A program made the translations under genes and the position numbers. A DNA stretch of 64,000 nt from Brachyspira sp. SAP_772 (GTDB taxonomy: Bacteria; Spirochaetota; Brachyspiria; Brachyspirales; Brachyspiraceae): NCBI RefSeq assembly GCF_009755885.1, contig NZ_VYIX01000001.1, positions 454,419 to 518,418 on the forward strand, in the 5' to 3' direction. The notes under the pieces are model-generated. The model ran no database searches, had not been told where the DNA came from, and saw only the letters and a list, made by a program, of their open reading frames with translations. Shown here one piece after another: positions 27,370 through 35,404 of the stretch. The stretch's first letter is position 1. Each line of letters starts with the position of its first letter.

Positions 27370-27906
27370 ATGGGAGTGCTAAAATACGCTATTTTAGGGC
27401 TTTTGAATCAAAAAAGCATGACAGGATACGATATTACAAAAGAATTTGAAGAAGCACTGTGCGAGTTTTGGAGTGCAAAACATAGTCAAATCTATCCAGA
27501 ATTAAAAACTCTTCATAAAGAAGGTATGGTAGAATATAAAATAGAAATATCAGGTAATGTATTAGAAAAAAAGTTATATTCAATAACAGAACTTGGTAAA
27601 AAAGACTTTATGAAATGGCTTGAATCAAAAATAGATATTCCGCCTACTTTTAAAGATGAGTTTAGATTGCAGTTGTTTTTCTCAGATTGTTTATCAGAAA
27701 AAGATAGAGAAGAATTAATAAAAAATCATCTTAGTCAGCATATAGCTAGGCTAGAGCATTTAAGAAATAATCAAAAGAAATTTAAAGCTATTCCAGAAAA
27801 GAATACAAATGCTTTTAGCGATTATTTGGTATTAATGGGAGCTATTATGCGTGAAGAGAATACTTGCAGATGGCTTGAGAAATGTTTAGAGCTGTGCGGT
27901 AAATAA
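27370..27906 (+). CDS. PadR-family transcriptional regulator
   Basis: A 178-residue repressor-type protein. Residues 1-80 are the PadR winged helix, beginning LKYAILGLLNQKSMTGYDI and continuing with SQIYPELKTLHKEGMVEY. The second half is the helical Vir_act_alpha_C domain that dimerises and often senses the ligand. PadR proteins of this layout repress genes for phenolic acid detoxification and release DNA when the acid binds. It is divergent from the MFS-reductase genes, and a matching operator overlaps their promoter. GGAG lies 7 bases before the start. Confidence 0.85.
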   Translation: MGVLKYAILGLLNQKSMTGYDITKEFEEALCEFWSAKHSQIYPELKTLHKEGMVEYKIEISGNVLEKKLYSITELGKKDFMKWLESKIDIPPTFKDEFRLQLFFSDCLSEKDREELIKNHLSQHIARLEHLRNNQKKFKAIPEKNTNAFSDYLVLMGAIMREENTCRWLEKCLELCGK

Positions 27907-28034
27907 AATTTTATCATAAAAAATTATTAATATAAAAGTACTATAATTTACTTATTATATAATAAAAAGTACTTTACATATTGCAAATAATGCCGAGTAA
28001 TATAATATAAAATATAAAAAAATTAAGAAAGACT

Positions 28035-29441
28035 ATGACAGTTTATATTATAGTATTTATTGTAGTATTTTGTATATTACTTTTTATTGCAAGTAGAATA
28101 CTGCCAAAATTATATTCAAAATATGTCCAGTCCGATATGGATAGAGTAAATAATTTTATAGCAGCAGAAAAATATGATGTAGCTATAAAAAAATTAAGAG
28201 ATATTCTATCAAAAAATAAAGTACATACTAAATCATATAAAATATATAAAATTATAGGTGATTGCTATTATAAAATGGGAGAATACCCTTTTGCTATAGT
28301 TGAATATAGACATGCAATAGATACAGGCGATGATTCCCCTGAAACAGTAATATCTTTAGGCAGATCTTTAAATGCTATAGGAAGAAAAGAAGAATCATTA
28401 GCTCAGTTTTTATCATTATTAAAATTGGGCGGAGAATATAAGGTTAATGTTTCTATAGAAATAGGTAAGATATATTATGATAATAGGCAATATAACACAG
28501 CTTTTCAATTTTTTGAAAATGCTTTAGAGAATGATTCTACAAATAAAGAGGCTTTAAAATATAAGGCATATTGTTATGTTAATGCTGGTAATTATAATGA
28601 AGCTATAGTTATAATGAGCAGTATTATAAGCAAATATCCTAATGATCCTGCTTTGAATTATAATTTAGGACGTGCATATAAAGGAAAATTGGACTCTAAA
28701 AATGCTATTAAGCATTATAAAATATCCAGCAAAGATAGAGAATATGCTATTAAATCATTGTATGAGATAGCTTTATGTTATATAGAATTAAACAATATAG
28801 AGTTTGCTATTAAATATTTGGAGATGGCTATTGCTTATGATGGTATTGATAAAGAATTGAATTTAGCTATATTATATCAATTATCTGAATGCTACAGCAG
28901 AATGGAAAATCTTAATAAGGCTATAGAGTATTTAGAAAATATAATTATAATAAATCCAAATTATAAAGATGCTGAGAAAAAATTGGCTGAATATAAAGAG
29001 TCAAGATATAGTGATAATATTAAAAGCTTCTTTAAACTTGATGAAAATGAATTTGCTGATTTAGCATTAAAAATAGTATCTACTATGAATTTAATTCCAT
29101 ATTCATTAAAGACTACAGATAAGAAATATGTTATAATTTTTGCTAAAGACGGTAAGAGCGTACATTCTACTAAAAAGATAGTATTTTTTAGAATGTCTTA
29201 CAGCCCTATATTTAATGAAGAGCTTGTGCAGTTGTATGATTATGCTGTTAGTTCTAACGTGGTTAATTCTGTGCTTGTAACTTGTGCTATGGCTACTCCT
29301 GATGCTATTAGATATGCAGCTATGTCTAGAATTGATATAGTTGGTATTAAACGTTTAGAAAGTTTAGTAGAGAAGTCTACATTTACAAGTGTTCCTGTTG
29401 GTGTTACTAGAGCTGAAGAAAAATTAGACTGGATTGTGTAA
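28035..29441 (+). CDS. Membrane-anchored TPR protein with a degenerate Mrr-like C-terminal domain
   Basis: A 468-residue protein: one N-terminal membrane helix (residues 3-25), then about eight TPR units from 34 to 330 (for example YPFAIVEYRHAID and YNEAIVIMSSII). The last 120 residues, after a SFFKLDENEFADLAL entry helix, resemble the restriction-endonuclease fold of Mrr proteins: strand VIIFAKDG, strand KIVFFRMSY, helix with ELVQLYDYA, VNSVLVTCAMATPDAIRYAA and a final strand-helix. The catalytic Asp...QxK residues seem absent (FFRM where QxK would be), so I expect binding rather than cleavage. It ends 11 bases before rlmE. Confidence 0.65.
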   Translation: MTVYIIVFIVVFCILLFIASRILPKLYSKYVQSDMDRVNNFIAAEKYDVAIKKLRDILSKNKVHTKSYKIYKIIGDCYYKMGEYPFAIVEYRHAIDTGDDSPETVISLGRSLNAIGRKEESLAQFLSLLKLGGEYKVNVSIEIGKIYYDNRQYNTAFQFFENALENDSTNKEALKYKAYCYVNAGNYNEAIVIMSSIISKYPNDPALNYNLGRAYKGKLDSKNAIKHYKISSKDREYAIKSLYEIALCYIELNNIEFAIKYLEMAIAYDGIDKELNLAILYQLSECYSRMENLNKAIEYLENIIIINPNYKDAEKKLAEYKESRYSDNIKSFFKLDENEFADLALKIVSTMNLIPYSLKTTDKKYVIIFAKDGKSVHSTKKIVFFRMSYSPIFNEELVQLYDYAVSSNVVNSVLVTCAMATPDAIRYAAMSRIDIVGIKRLESLVEKSTFTSVPVGVTRAEEKLDWIV

Positions 29442-29452
29442 ATTTTTATCTT

Positions 29453-30037
29453 ATGAAAAAAGTTCAAGATTTTTATTTTAAAAAAGCTAAAGAAGAAAAT
29501 TATAAAGCTAGAAGTGTATTTAAATTGGAAGAGGCACAAAACAAGTTTAAGTTTATTAAATCATCTGATAATGTGCTTGATGTAGGATGCTCTCCCGGTT
29601 CTTTTAGTCAATATATGCTTAATAAGATTATTAAAACTGGTTCTGTTGTGGGGGTTGATATACTTCCTAATAATTTATCACATCAGAGATTTAAATTTAT
29701 TCTTGGCGATATAAAAGAAATGGACGCTTCCACTTTTGATAATATAGAGTTTGATGTTGTTGTTAGCGATGCTATGCCCAATACTACTTCAGACAGAGAG
29801 ACTAATCATTTACGTTCCATAGGTTTATGTGAGAAAATATTTTATTTGGCAAAAGATGTATTAAAAGATAATGGGAATTTTTTTATAAAAGTTTTTGACG
29901 GAAAAGATTTGCCTAATTTTAAAAAAGAGCTTAATGATTATTTTGATTCTGTAACAGTGTTTAAGCCAAAAAGTTCAAGAGATGAAAGTAGGGAAGTGTT
30001 TTTATTTGCAAAGGGTTTTAAAAAGTTAAAAGGGTAG
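29453..30037 (+). CDS. rlmE: 23S rRNA 2'-O-ribose methyltransferase RlmE/FtsJ
   Basis: A 194-residue SAM-dependent methyltransferase that modifies the ribose of U2552 in the ribosomal A loop. The K-D-K-E tetrad is visible: YKARSVFKLEE near the start, SDAMPN, FFIKVFDG and SREVFLFA. The SAM site is VLDVGCSPGSFSQ. Length is close to E. coli RlmE. It follows the TPR gene closely and is convergent with the flavodoxin gene. Confidence 0.93.
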   Translation: MKKVQDFYFKKAKEENYKARSVFKLEEAQNKFKFIKSSDNVLDVGCSPGSFSQYMLNKIIKTGSVVGVDILPNNLSHQRFKFILGDIKEMDASTFDNIEFDVVVSDAMPNTTSDRETNHLRSIGLCEKIFYLAKDVLKDNGNFFIKVFDGKDLPNFKKELNDYFDSVTVFKPKSSRDESREVFLFAKGFKKLKG

Positions 30038-30069
30038 GTATAAAACCCACCCAATTTACAAAAAAATTA

Positions 30070-30585
30070 TTATAAAGATTTAACTATGTCTTTAAGTTTA
30101 TTTAAATCCTCAGCATTAGGGTGACCCATAGCATTTGGATAATTAGCTAATTTGCCTTCTATAACTTTTTTCTCATCATCAGTAGCAGCCTTAGCTAACA
30201 TATTCTCAAGATTTTTTTTCTGTCCTTCAATCCACTGACCCTGACAAGCATAAGTGCCAATTACTGTATTAGAAGAATCTATAAATGTTTTAGCAGGATT
30301 AAGCATTTTATCATAATAAGCTTGATTATCTCCATAACCAACAGTCATAAATAAAAATACTTTTTTGTTTTTTAATGTTTCCATAAATTTGCCAGCAGCT
30401 TCATCGCAAGTACCCTTGTAGCTTCCAGCACCAACAAATACTATATCAGAATCATTAACTTTAGTATTATCTACTTCATTTGCTTTAACGCATTGTAAGC
30501 ATTCTCCATTAGCAGCTTCTTTTATAGCAAGAGCTAATTTTTCTGTATTTCCGCTTTTACTTGTATAAACTATTGAGTATTTCAT
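30070..30585 (-). CDS. Flavodoxin-fold protein
   Basis: A 171-residue FMN-binding protein. The N-terminal strand-loop IVYTSKSGNTEKLA is the phosphate-binding loop of flavodoxins, and VGAGSYKG and MTVGYGDN are the two isoalloxazine loops. It likely moves one or two electrons between soluble redox enzymes. The start is supported by AAAGGAG. A 5-bp inverted repeat near its transcription start suggests control by a regulator, possibly metal- or redox-responsive, given the divergent arsR gene. Confidence 0.8.
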   Translation of the reverse strand: MKYSIVYTSKSGNTEKLALAIKEAANGECLQCVKANEVDNTKVNDSDIVFVGAGSYKGTCDEAAGKFMETLKNKKVFLFMTVGYGDNQAYYDKMLNPAKTFIDSSNTVIGTYACQGQWIEGQKKNLENMLAKAATDDEKKVIEGKLANYPNAMGHPNAEDLNKLKDIVKSL

Positions 30586-30605
30586 TTTTCAATCTCCTTT
30601 AAATG

Positions 30606-30646
30606 TTAGATTAGTCTAATAATATATTATTTGAATATTTTTGCAA
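30606..30646 (-). promoter_or_regulatory. Flavodoxin promoter with inverted repeat at the start site
   Basis: Minus strand TTGCAA (30646-30641), 16 bases, TATTAT (30624-30619). Immediately downstream TTAGA-TTAG-TCTAA (30606-30619) is an inverted repeat overlapping the likely start point. Confidence 0.55.
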
Positions 30647-30681
30647 GTATAATATTTTTTAGAAATTTGTATTTAAACATA

Positions 30682-30710
30682 TTGACAAACTTCGATATGT
30701 TTACTATAAT
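30682..30710 (+). promoter_or_regulatory. Consensus promoter of the arsenic operon
   Basis: Exact TTGACA (30682-30687) and exact TATAAT (30705-30710) with a 17-base spacer. Confidence 0.9.
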
Positions 30711-30736
30711 ATATATCGATGAAGTTCGATATGTTT
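30691..30736. promoter_or_regulatory. ArsR operator sites
   Basis: TTCGATATGTTT occurs twice in direct orientation, in the spacer (30691-30702) and after the -10 (30725-30736). ATATCGA-N6-TCGATAT (30713-30732) is a perfect inverted repeat with 7-base arms just downstream of the -10. This layout fits autorepression by the ArsR protein encoded next. Confidence 0.65.
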
Positions 30737-30747
30737 TAGGAGGTTTA

Positions 30748-31068
30748 ATGAAAAATTATAAAAAAGATGCTTTAGTATTCAAAGCTTTTTGTGATGAGAA
30801 TAGACTTCAAATATTAGATATGCTAAAAGAGGGTGAGATATGTGCATGTAAAATTTTAGAAAAACTAAATATAGTTCAGTCAACATTATCTCATCATATG
30901 AAAATACTTTTAGATGCAAAAATAGTAAATGGCAGAAAAGAAGGTAAATGGACTCATTATAGTATAAATAAACAAGGCTTTGAAGATGCAAAAAAGATTC
31001 TCAACTCCTATGGAGAATATGCAAATAAATCAAAAACTAGCAAAAAAATAAAATGTAAATGCGATTAA
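30748..31068 (+). CDS. arsR: ArsR/SmtB-family arsenic-responsive repressor
   Basis: A 106-residue winged-helix repressor. ATG 30748 follows AGGAGG directly; a longer reading would run through the promoter. The recognition region is IVQSTLSHHMKILLDAKIV. EGEICACKIL supplies the paired cysteines (CxC) that bind As(III) or Sb(III) in classical ArsR proteins, and the tail CKCD adds two more. Metal binding releases the operator and induces the downstream efflux genes. The acr3 start follows within 29 bases. Confidence 0.88.
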   Translation: MKNYKKDALVFKAFCDENRLQILDMLKEGEICACKILEKLNIVQSTLSHHMKILLDAKIVNGRKEGKWTHYSINKQGFEDAKKILNSYGEYANKSKTSKKIKCKCD

Positions 31069-31096
31069 TAAAATAATGTTTAGAGGCGTTAAGATT

Positions 31097-32140
31097 ATGG
31101 AAAGTAAAAAACAAAATATAAGTTTTTTTCAGAAATATTTAACTTTATGGGTATTTATATGCATGGTTATAGGGGTATTGATATCTAAATTCTTACCTAT
31201 CATACCAGATACATTAAATAAATTTGAATATGCAAATGTGTCTGTACCTATAGCAATATTAATATGGCTTATGATATATCCTATGATGATGAGTGTTGAT
31301 TTTCAAAGCATAAAGAACGTTACAAAAAATCCAGAAGGTTTATTTGTTACTTGGATTGTAAATTGGCTTATAAAACCTTTTAGTATGTTTTTTATAGCTT
31401 CATTGTTTTTTTATACTATACTAAATCAATTCATACCAAAAGATTTAGCAAAAGAATATTTAGTTGGAGCTGTACTTTTAGGGGCTGCTCCATGTACTGC
31501 AATGGTATTTGTTTGGAGTGCTTTAACAAATGGAAATCCGTCATACACTGTTGTACAGGTGGCTACTAATGATTTAATAATACTTGTAGCATTTGTTCCC
31601 ATAGTGAAATTTCTACTAGGTATATCAAATGTTACAGTGCCTTGGGATACATTATTTTTATCTGTTGTATTATTTGTTCTTATTCCTTTAACTGCTGGTA
31701 TTATTACGAGAGTTTATGTATGCAGTAAAAAAGGAATAGAATATTTTAGTAATATTTTTATTCATAAGTTTGATAATATTACTATAATAGGATTATTATT
31801 AACATTGATATTATTATTTAGTTTTCAGGGAAAAGTTATATTATCAAACCCCATTCATATAGTTTTGATAGCCATACCTTTAATATTACAAACATTCTTA
31901 ATATTTTTTATATCTTATATGGCAAGTTATTTATTAAAACTTCCTCATAATATAGCAGCACCTGCAGGCATGATAGGGGCTTCAAATTTCTTTGAACTTG
32001 CTGTAGCAGTGGCAGTATCATTATTTGGAGTGAATTCTGGGGCAGCACTTGCGACTATTGTAGGTGTTTTAGTAGAGGTGCCTGTAATGCTCACACTTGT
32101 AAAAATAGCAAATGCAACAAAATACAAATTTAAAAATTAA
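31097..32140 (+). CDS. acr3: ACR3-type arsenite efflux permease
   Basis: A 347-residue inner-membrane carrier with ten predicted helices that exports As(OH)3. The hallmark block GAAPCTAMVFVWSALT holds the essential Cys of ACR3 proteins, and VVQVATNDLIIL follows. I prefer ATG 31097, preceded by AGAGG, over ATG 31076, which has no ribosome site. It is the second gene of the arsR operon. Confidence 0.9.
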   Translation: MESKKQNISFFQKYLTLWVFICMVIGVLISKFLPIIPDTLNKFEYANVSVPIAILIWLMIYPMMMSVDFQSIKNVTKNPEGLFVTWIVNWLIKPFSMFFIASLFFYTILNQFIPKDLAKEYLVGAVLLGAAPCTAMVFVWSALTNGNPSYTVVQVATNDLIILVAFVPIVKFLLGISNVTVPWDTLFLSVVLFVLIPLTAGIITRVYVCSKKGIEYFSNIFIHKFDNITIIGLLLTLILLFSFQGKVILSNPIHIVLIAIPLILQTFLIFFISYMASYLLKLPHNIAAPAGMIGASNFFELAVAVAVSLFGVNSGAALATIVGVLVEVPVMLTLVKIANATKYKFKN

Positions 32141-32167
32141 TTTACAAAATATTTGGAGTTACAAAAA

Positions 32168-33178
32168 ATGGAAAACATAAAAACAATATTTATATTTATA
32201 CAAGATCAAATAATATCTATGAAGTGGCTTAATACTTTAATAGGAAATATATTAAATAATTTTGCTATATCAGAAACATTAAAAGGTGTTATACAATTTT
32301 TTGTTTATGATGTTATAAAAATATTTATTTTATTATCAGTGCTCATATTTTGTATATCATATGTTCAATCGTTTTTTCCGCCTGAAAGAACAAAAAAAAT
32401 ATTAGGAAGATTTAATGGGATATCAGCAAATATATTAGCAGCACTTTTTGGAACAGTTACTCCATTTTGCTCTTGTTCTTCTATACCTCTTTTTATAGGT
32501 TTTACTTCTGCGGGTATACCAATATCTATGACATTTTCTTTTTTAATATCATCGCCTCTTGTAGATTTAGCTTCTTTAATACTTCTTTCTAGTGTATTTG
32601 GAATGAAGATTGCTATTGCTTATGTTGTAGTTGGGCTTGTACTTGCTGTTTTAGGAGGCACTATAATAGGCAAGCTTAAAATGGAGAGATATTTAGAAGA
32701 CTTTGTGAAAAATATAAAATCTAATGCTAATATAGAAATAGCAAAAATGACAAAAAGAGAGAGAGTAATATATTCAAAAAATCAGGTAATGCAAACTATA
32801 AAAAAGGTTTATTTATATATATTTATAGGGGTTGGAATTGGGGCTTTTATACATAATGTTATACCTGAAGCATGGATAAACTCTATACTTGGAAAAAATA
32901 ATTGGTATTCTGTGCCTTTAGCTTCTTTGGTTGGTATTCCAATGTATGCTGATATATTTGGCACACTTCCTATTGCTGAGAGTTTATATTATAAGGGGGC
33001 TGGTTTAGGCACTATATTATCATTTATGATGGCTGTTACTGCTCTTTCGCTTCCTTCTATGATTATGATTAAAAAGGTTGTAAAAATGCCTCTTTTAATA
33101 TTGTTTGTAGGCATAGTAACTTTAGGGATAATCATAATAGGATATTTATTTAATAATTTTTATTTTCTTTTTGCATGA
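32168..33178 (+). CDS. ArsP/YraQ-type permease (DUF318 family)
   Basis: A 336-residue permease with about eight helices. The motif GTVTPFCSCSSIPLFIGF, with a Cys-Ser-Cys cluster in a membrane helix, defines the family; a second pseudo-symmetrical half has GIPMYADIFGTLPIAE. Members include ArsP, which exports methylated or aromatic trivalent arsenicals, and other metal(loid) exporters. Placement after acr3 favours arsenic. GGAG precedes ATG 32168. A decayed copy of its C-terminal part lies at 33668-33805. Confidence 0.8.
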   Translation: MENIKTIFIFIQDQIISMKWLNTLIGNILNNFAISETLKGVIQFFVYDVIKIFILLSVLIFCISYVQSFFPPERTKKILGRFNGISANILAALFGTVTPFCSCSSIPLFIGFTSAGIPISMTFSFLISSPLVDLASLILLSSVFGMKIAIAYVVVGLVLAVLGGTIIGKLKMERYLEDFVKNIKSNANIEIAKMTKRERVIYSKNQVMQTIKKVYLYIFIGVGIGAFIHNVIPEAWINSILGKNNWYSVPLASLVGIPMYADIFGTLPIAESLYYKGAGLGTILSFMMAVTALSLPSMIMIKKVVKMPLLILFVGIVTLGIIIIGYLFNNFYFLFA

Positions 33179-33233
33179 TTTAATTTCTATTTAATATAAA
33201 TTAATAATAAAAAATTATAAAAAGGAGTAAACT

Positions 33234-33551
33234 ATGTTTTCTAACAACAAAAAATCAAATTGCGGCTGCAGCTGCGGAGGTTCATGCGAAACATCATCTA
33301 ATGAAGAAAATGCTAGAATAAAAATATTAGGTTCTGGTTGCAGTAACTGCAAAAAATTAGAAGAAAATACATTAGAAGCTTTGAAAGAAATGAATATTGA
33401 TTTAAAAGTAGGGCATGTTCAGGATATGGCTAAAATAGCTTCTTATGGAGTTATGTCTACGCCTGGTTTGGTATTAGATGATAAAGTATTATCTTATGGT
33501 AAAGTGCTAAATAAAAATGAAATAATTGAACTATTAAAAGGTAAATTGTAA
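33234..33551 (+). CDS. Thioredoxin-like small redox protein (redox-active disulfide protein 2 type), Cys form
   Basis: A 105-residue protein. Residues 1-25 are a flexible tail with CGCSCGGSC (10-18), a likely metal or thiol-exchange segment. Residues 28-105 form a thioredoxin-fold domain with the active site GC36-SN-C39 and the cis-Pro loop VMSTPGLVLDD. Such proteins are common beside YraQ-type permeases and probably supply electrons for metalloid reduction or transport. Two related genes at 36468 and 36821 carry TGA within the corresponding Gly/Cys-rich tail. AAAGGAG precedes the start. Confidence 0.8.
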   Translation: MFSNNKKSNCGCSCGGSCETSSNEENARIKILGSGCSNCKKLEENTLEALKEMNIDLKVGHVQDMAKIASYGVMSTPGLVLDDKVLSYGKVLNKNEIIELLKGKL

Positions 33552-33667
33552 TAAATTTCTAATATAAAATTATTCTATATATATCTATAATCTATAATAT
33601 ATAATATATATAGAATAATTATAAATTATGGTTATTTATATTGTATAGAGTTTGTATTATAATGAGG

Positions 33668-33805
33668 GTAGGCACTATATTATCATTTATGATGTTTGTT
33701 ACTGCTCTTTTACTTCCTTTTATGATTAAGAAGGTTGTAAAAATGCCTATGATTATTTGTATTGTTACTATTGCTATAATATTTAATGCTTTTTATTTTG
33801 TGTGA
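33668..33805 (+). pseudogene. Remnant of the ArsP/YraQ permease C-terminus
   Basis: Translates as GTILSFMMFVTALLLPFMIK, then KVVKMP and a shortened hydrophobic end before TGA. This parallels GTILSFMMAVTALSLPSMIM...KKVVKMP in the intact permease at 32993-33178. There is no start, no N-terminal part and a small deletion, so it is a broken partial duplicate about 500 bases downstream of its parent. Confidence 0.8.
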
Positions 33806-33861
33806 AAAATTATATTAATTAAAATATAATTATGTTTGATTATTGGCAGATGATAACAATT

Positions 33862-33885
33862 TATTACCAGATTATTGTGGTAATA
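33862..33885. promoter_or_regulatory. Inverted repeat upstream of the PTS gene, candidate operator
   Basis: TATTACCA and TGGTAATA form perfect 8-base arms around an 8-base centre, ending 8 bases before the -35 box. Its position suits an activator or a repressor acting on the PTS promoter. Confidence 0.55.
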
Positions 33886-33892
33886 TTTTAGT

Positions 33893-33920
33893 TTGACAAT
33901 TATCTCTTATATCTTATACT
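33893..33920 (+). promoter_or_regulatory. Promoter of the PTS EIIC gene
   Basis: TTGACA (33893-33898), 16 bases, TATACT (33915-33920). Confidence 0.75.
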
Positions 33921-33944
33921 TCAAAAAAAATATAAGGGATAATT

Positions 33945-35369
33945 ATGAATAAGTTTATTGAAAATTTTTTACTTAATAGTGTTGTAAAGCTGTCTAATAA
34001 TAAATATATTAGTGCAATTAAGGAAGGGGTTATATCTGTTATAAGTATAACTATAGTAGGTAGTTTTTTCTTGCTTATAGCATATCCTCCTGTTCCGAGT
34101 TCTTGGTTTGAAACTGTTGGGCTTTTTAAATGGATTGCATTAAATAGAGATATTATATTAATGCCTTTTCAGGCTACTATGAGTATTATATCAATTTTTG
34201 TTATAATAGGTACAGCTTATCATTTGTCAAGAAATTTAGAACTTCCTACAATTCCAACTATACTAATTTCTTTGATAGCATTTTTTATGACTTTAGATTG
34301 GACTAAAGCATTAGAGGCTGTATCATTTTCTCAAGTTGTAGTAACAGAAGAAAATCAGCTTGCTTTAATGGAGTTATTAAAATTAGAGAGCTTACCTAAT
34401 ATTGGAGAGACTTTTAATGTTTCTTCAACTCCTTTAAAATCTTTAGGTCTTATAATATCTATGGATAATATGGGCAGTAAAGGGATGTTCGTAGGTTTTC
34501 TATGTGTGATACTTGTATGTTTTATATTTAATTTCTTTAAAAAGAAAAACTTAACTATAAAAATGCCTGATGGTGTACCTGAAGGTGTTATAAGATCATT
34601 TGAAGCTTTAATTCCTTTGTTAGTTATAGTGTCATTATTTGAGCTTCTTCATTTAATACCAGCTTTATTTCCAAATCAATTTCCATCTGGAATTATAGAT
34701 TTACATGTAATATTGCAAAAATTATTCTTCTGGCTTCCTATTATAATAAATAGTTTACCGGGTGCATTGATAATGGTATTTTTTATATGTTTTTTATGGT
34801 GTTTAGGTATTCATGGAAGTTCTATAGTAGAGGCTTTTACTATGCCTATACTTTTACAGCTTTTTGAGGCTAATGCTCAGGCATATATAAGTGGTGAGGC
34901 TATACCTTATATATTAACAAATCAGTTTTATTATGCTTTTGTATGGATTGGCGGCGGCGGCGGTACTCTTGGTCTTGTTATATTGATGGCTTTTGTGGCA
35001 AAATCAAAATATATGAAAGTTTTAGGAAAGTCTTCTTTGGCTCCTTGTTTGTTTAATATTAATGAACCTATAGTTTTTGGAGCTCCTATAGTGCTTAATC
35101 CATATTTAATGGTGCCATATATTACAGGTCCTATGATATGTGTTATTATTTCATATATAGCTACTAAGATAGGTTTTATTTCTCAGACTGTTGCTGTTGT
35201 GCCTTGGACTTTTCCTGCTCCTTTATATGCTTATTTTGCTACGGGGGGCGATTGGAAATCTATAATATTGGTTTTAATTAATTTAGCTGTTTTAACTGCT
35301 ATATATTTCCCATTTTTAATAGCTTATGATAAAAAACTTCTTTTAGAAGAAACAGAAGAAAATAAGTAA
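33945..35369 (+). CDS. PTS cellobiose/lichenan-type EIIC component
   Basis: A 474-residue membrane protein of the lactose/cellobiose PTS family that moves and helps phosphorylate a beta-glucoside or related sugar. The patterns FLWCLGIHGSSIVEAFTMPI, GGGGGTLGLVI and CLFNINEPIVFGAPIVLNP are family hallmarks, the last near the substrate site. No EIIA or EIIB gene is adjacent, so it must use components encoded elsewhere. AAGGGA precedes the start. The gene after it is probably in the same transcript. Confidence 0.85.
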   Translation: MNKFIENFLLNSVVKLSNNKYISAIKEGVISVISITIVGSFFLLIAYPPVPSSWFETVGLFKWIALNRDIILMPFQATMSIISIFVIIGTAYHLSRNLELPTIPTILISLIAFFMTLDWTKALEAVSFSQVVVTEENQLALMELLKLESLPNIGETFNVSSTPLKSLGLIISMDNMGSKGMFVGFLCVILVCFIFNFFKKKNLTIKMPDGVPEGVIRSFEALIPLLVIVSLFELLHLIPALFPNQFPSGIIDLHVILQKLFFWLPIIINSLPGALIMVFFICFLWCLGIHGSSIVEAFTMPILLQLFEANAQAYISGEAIPYILTNQFYYAFVWIGGGGGTLGLVILMAFVAKSKYMKVLGKSSLAPCLFNINEPIVFGAPIVLNPYLMVPYITGPMICVIISYIATKIGFISQTVAVVPWTFPAPLYAYFATGGDWKSIILVLINLAVLTAIYFPFLIAYDKKLLLEETEENK

Positions 35370-35404
35370 GAATAATTATAAAATAAAAAAGGAGAGAGTA
35401 TTTT

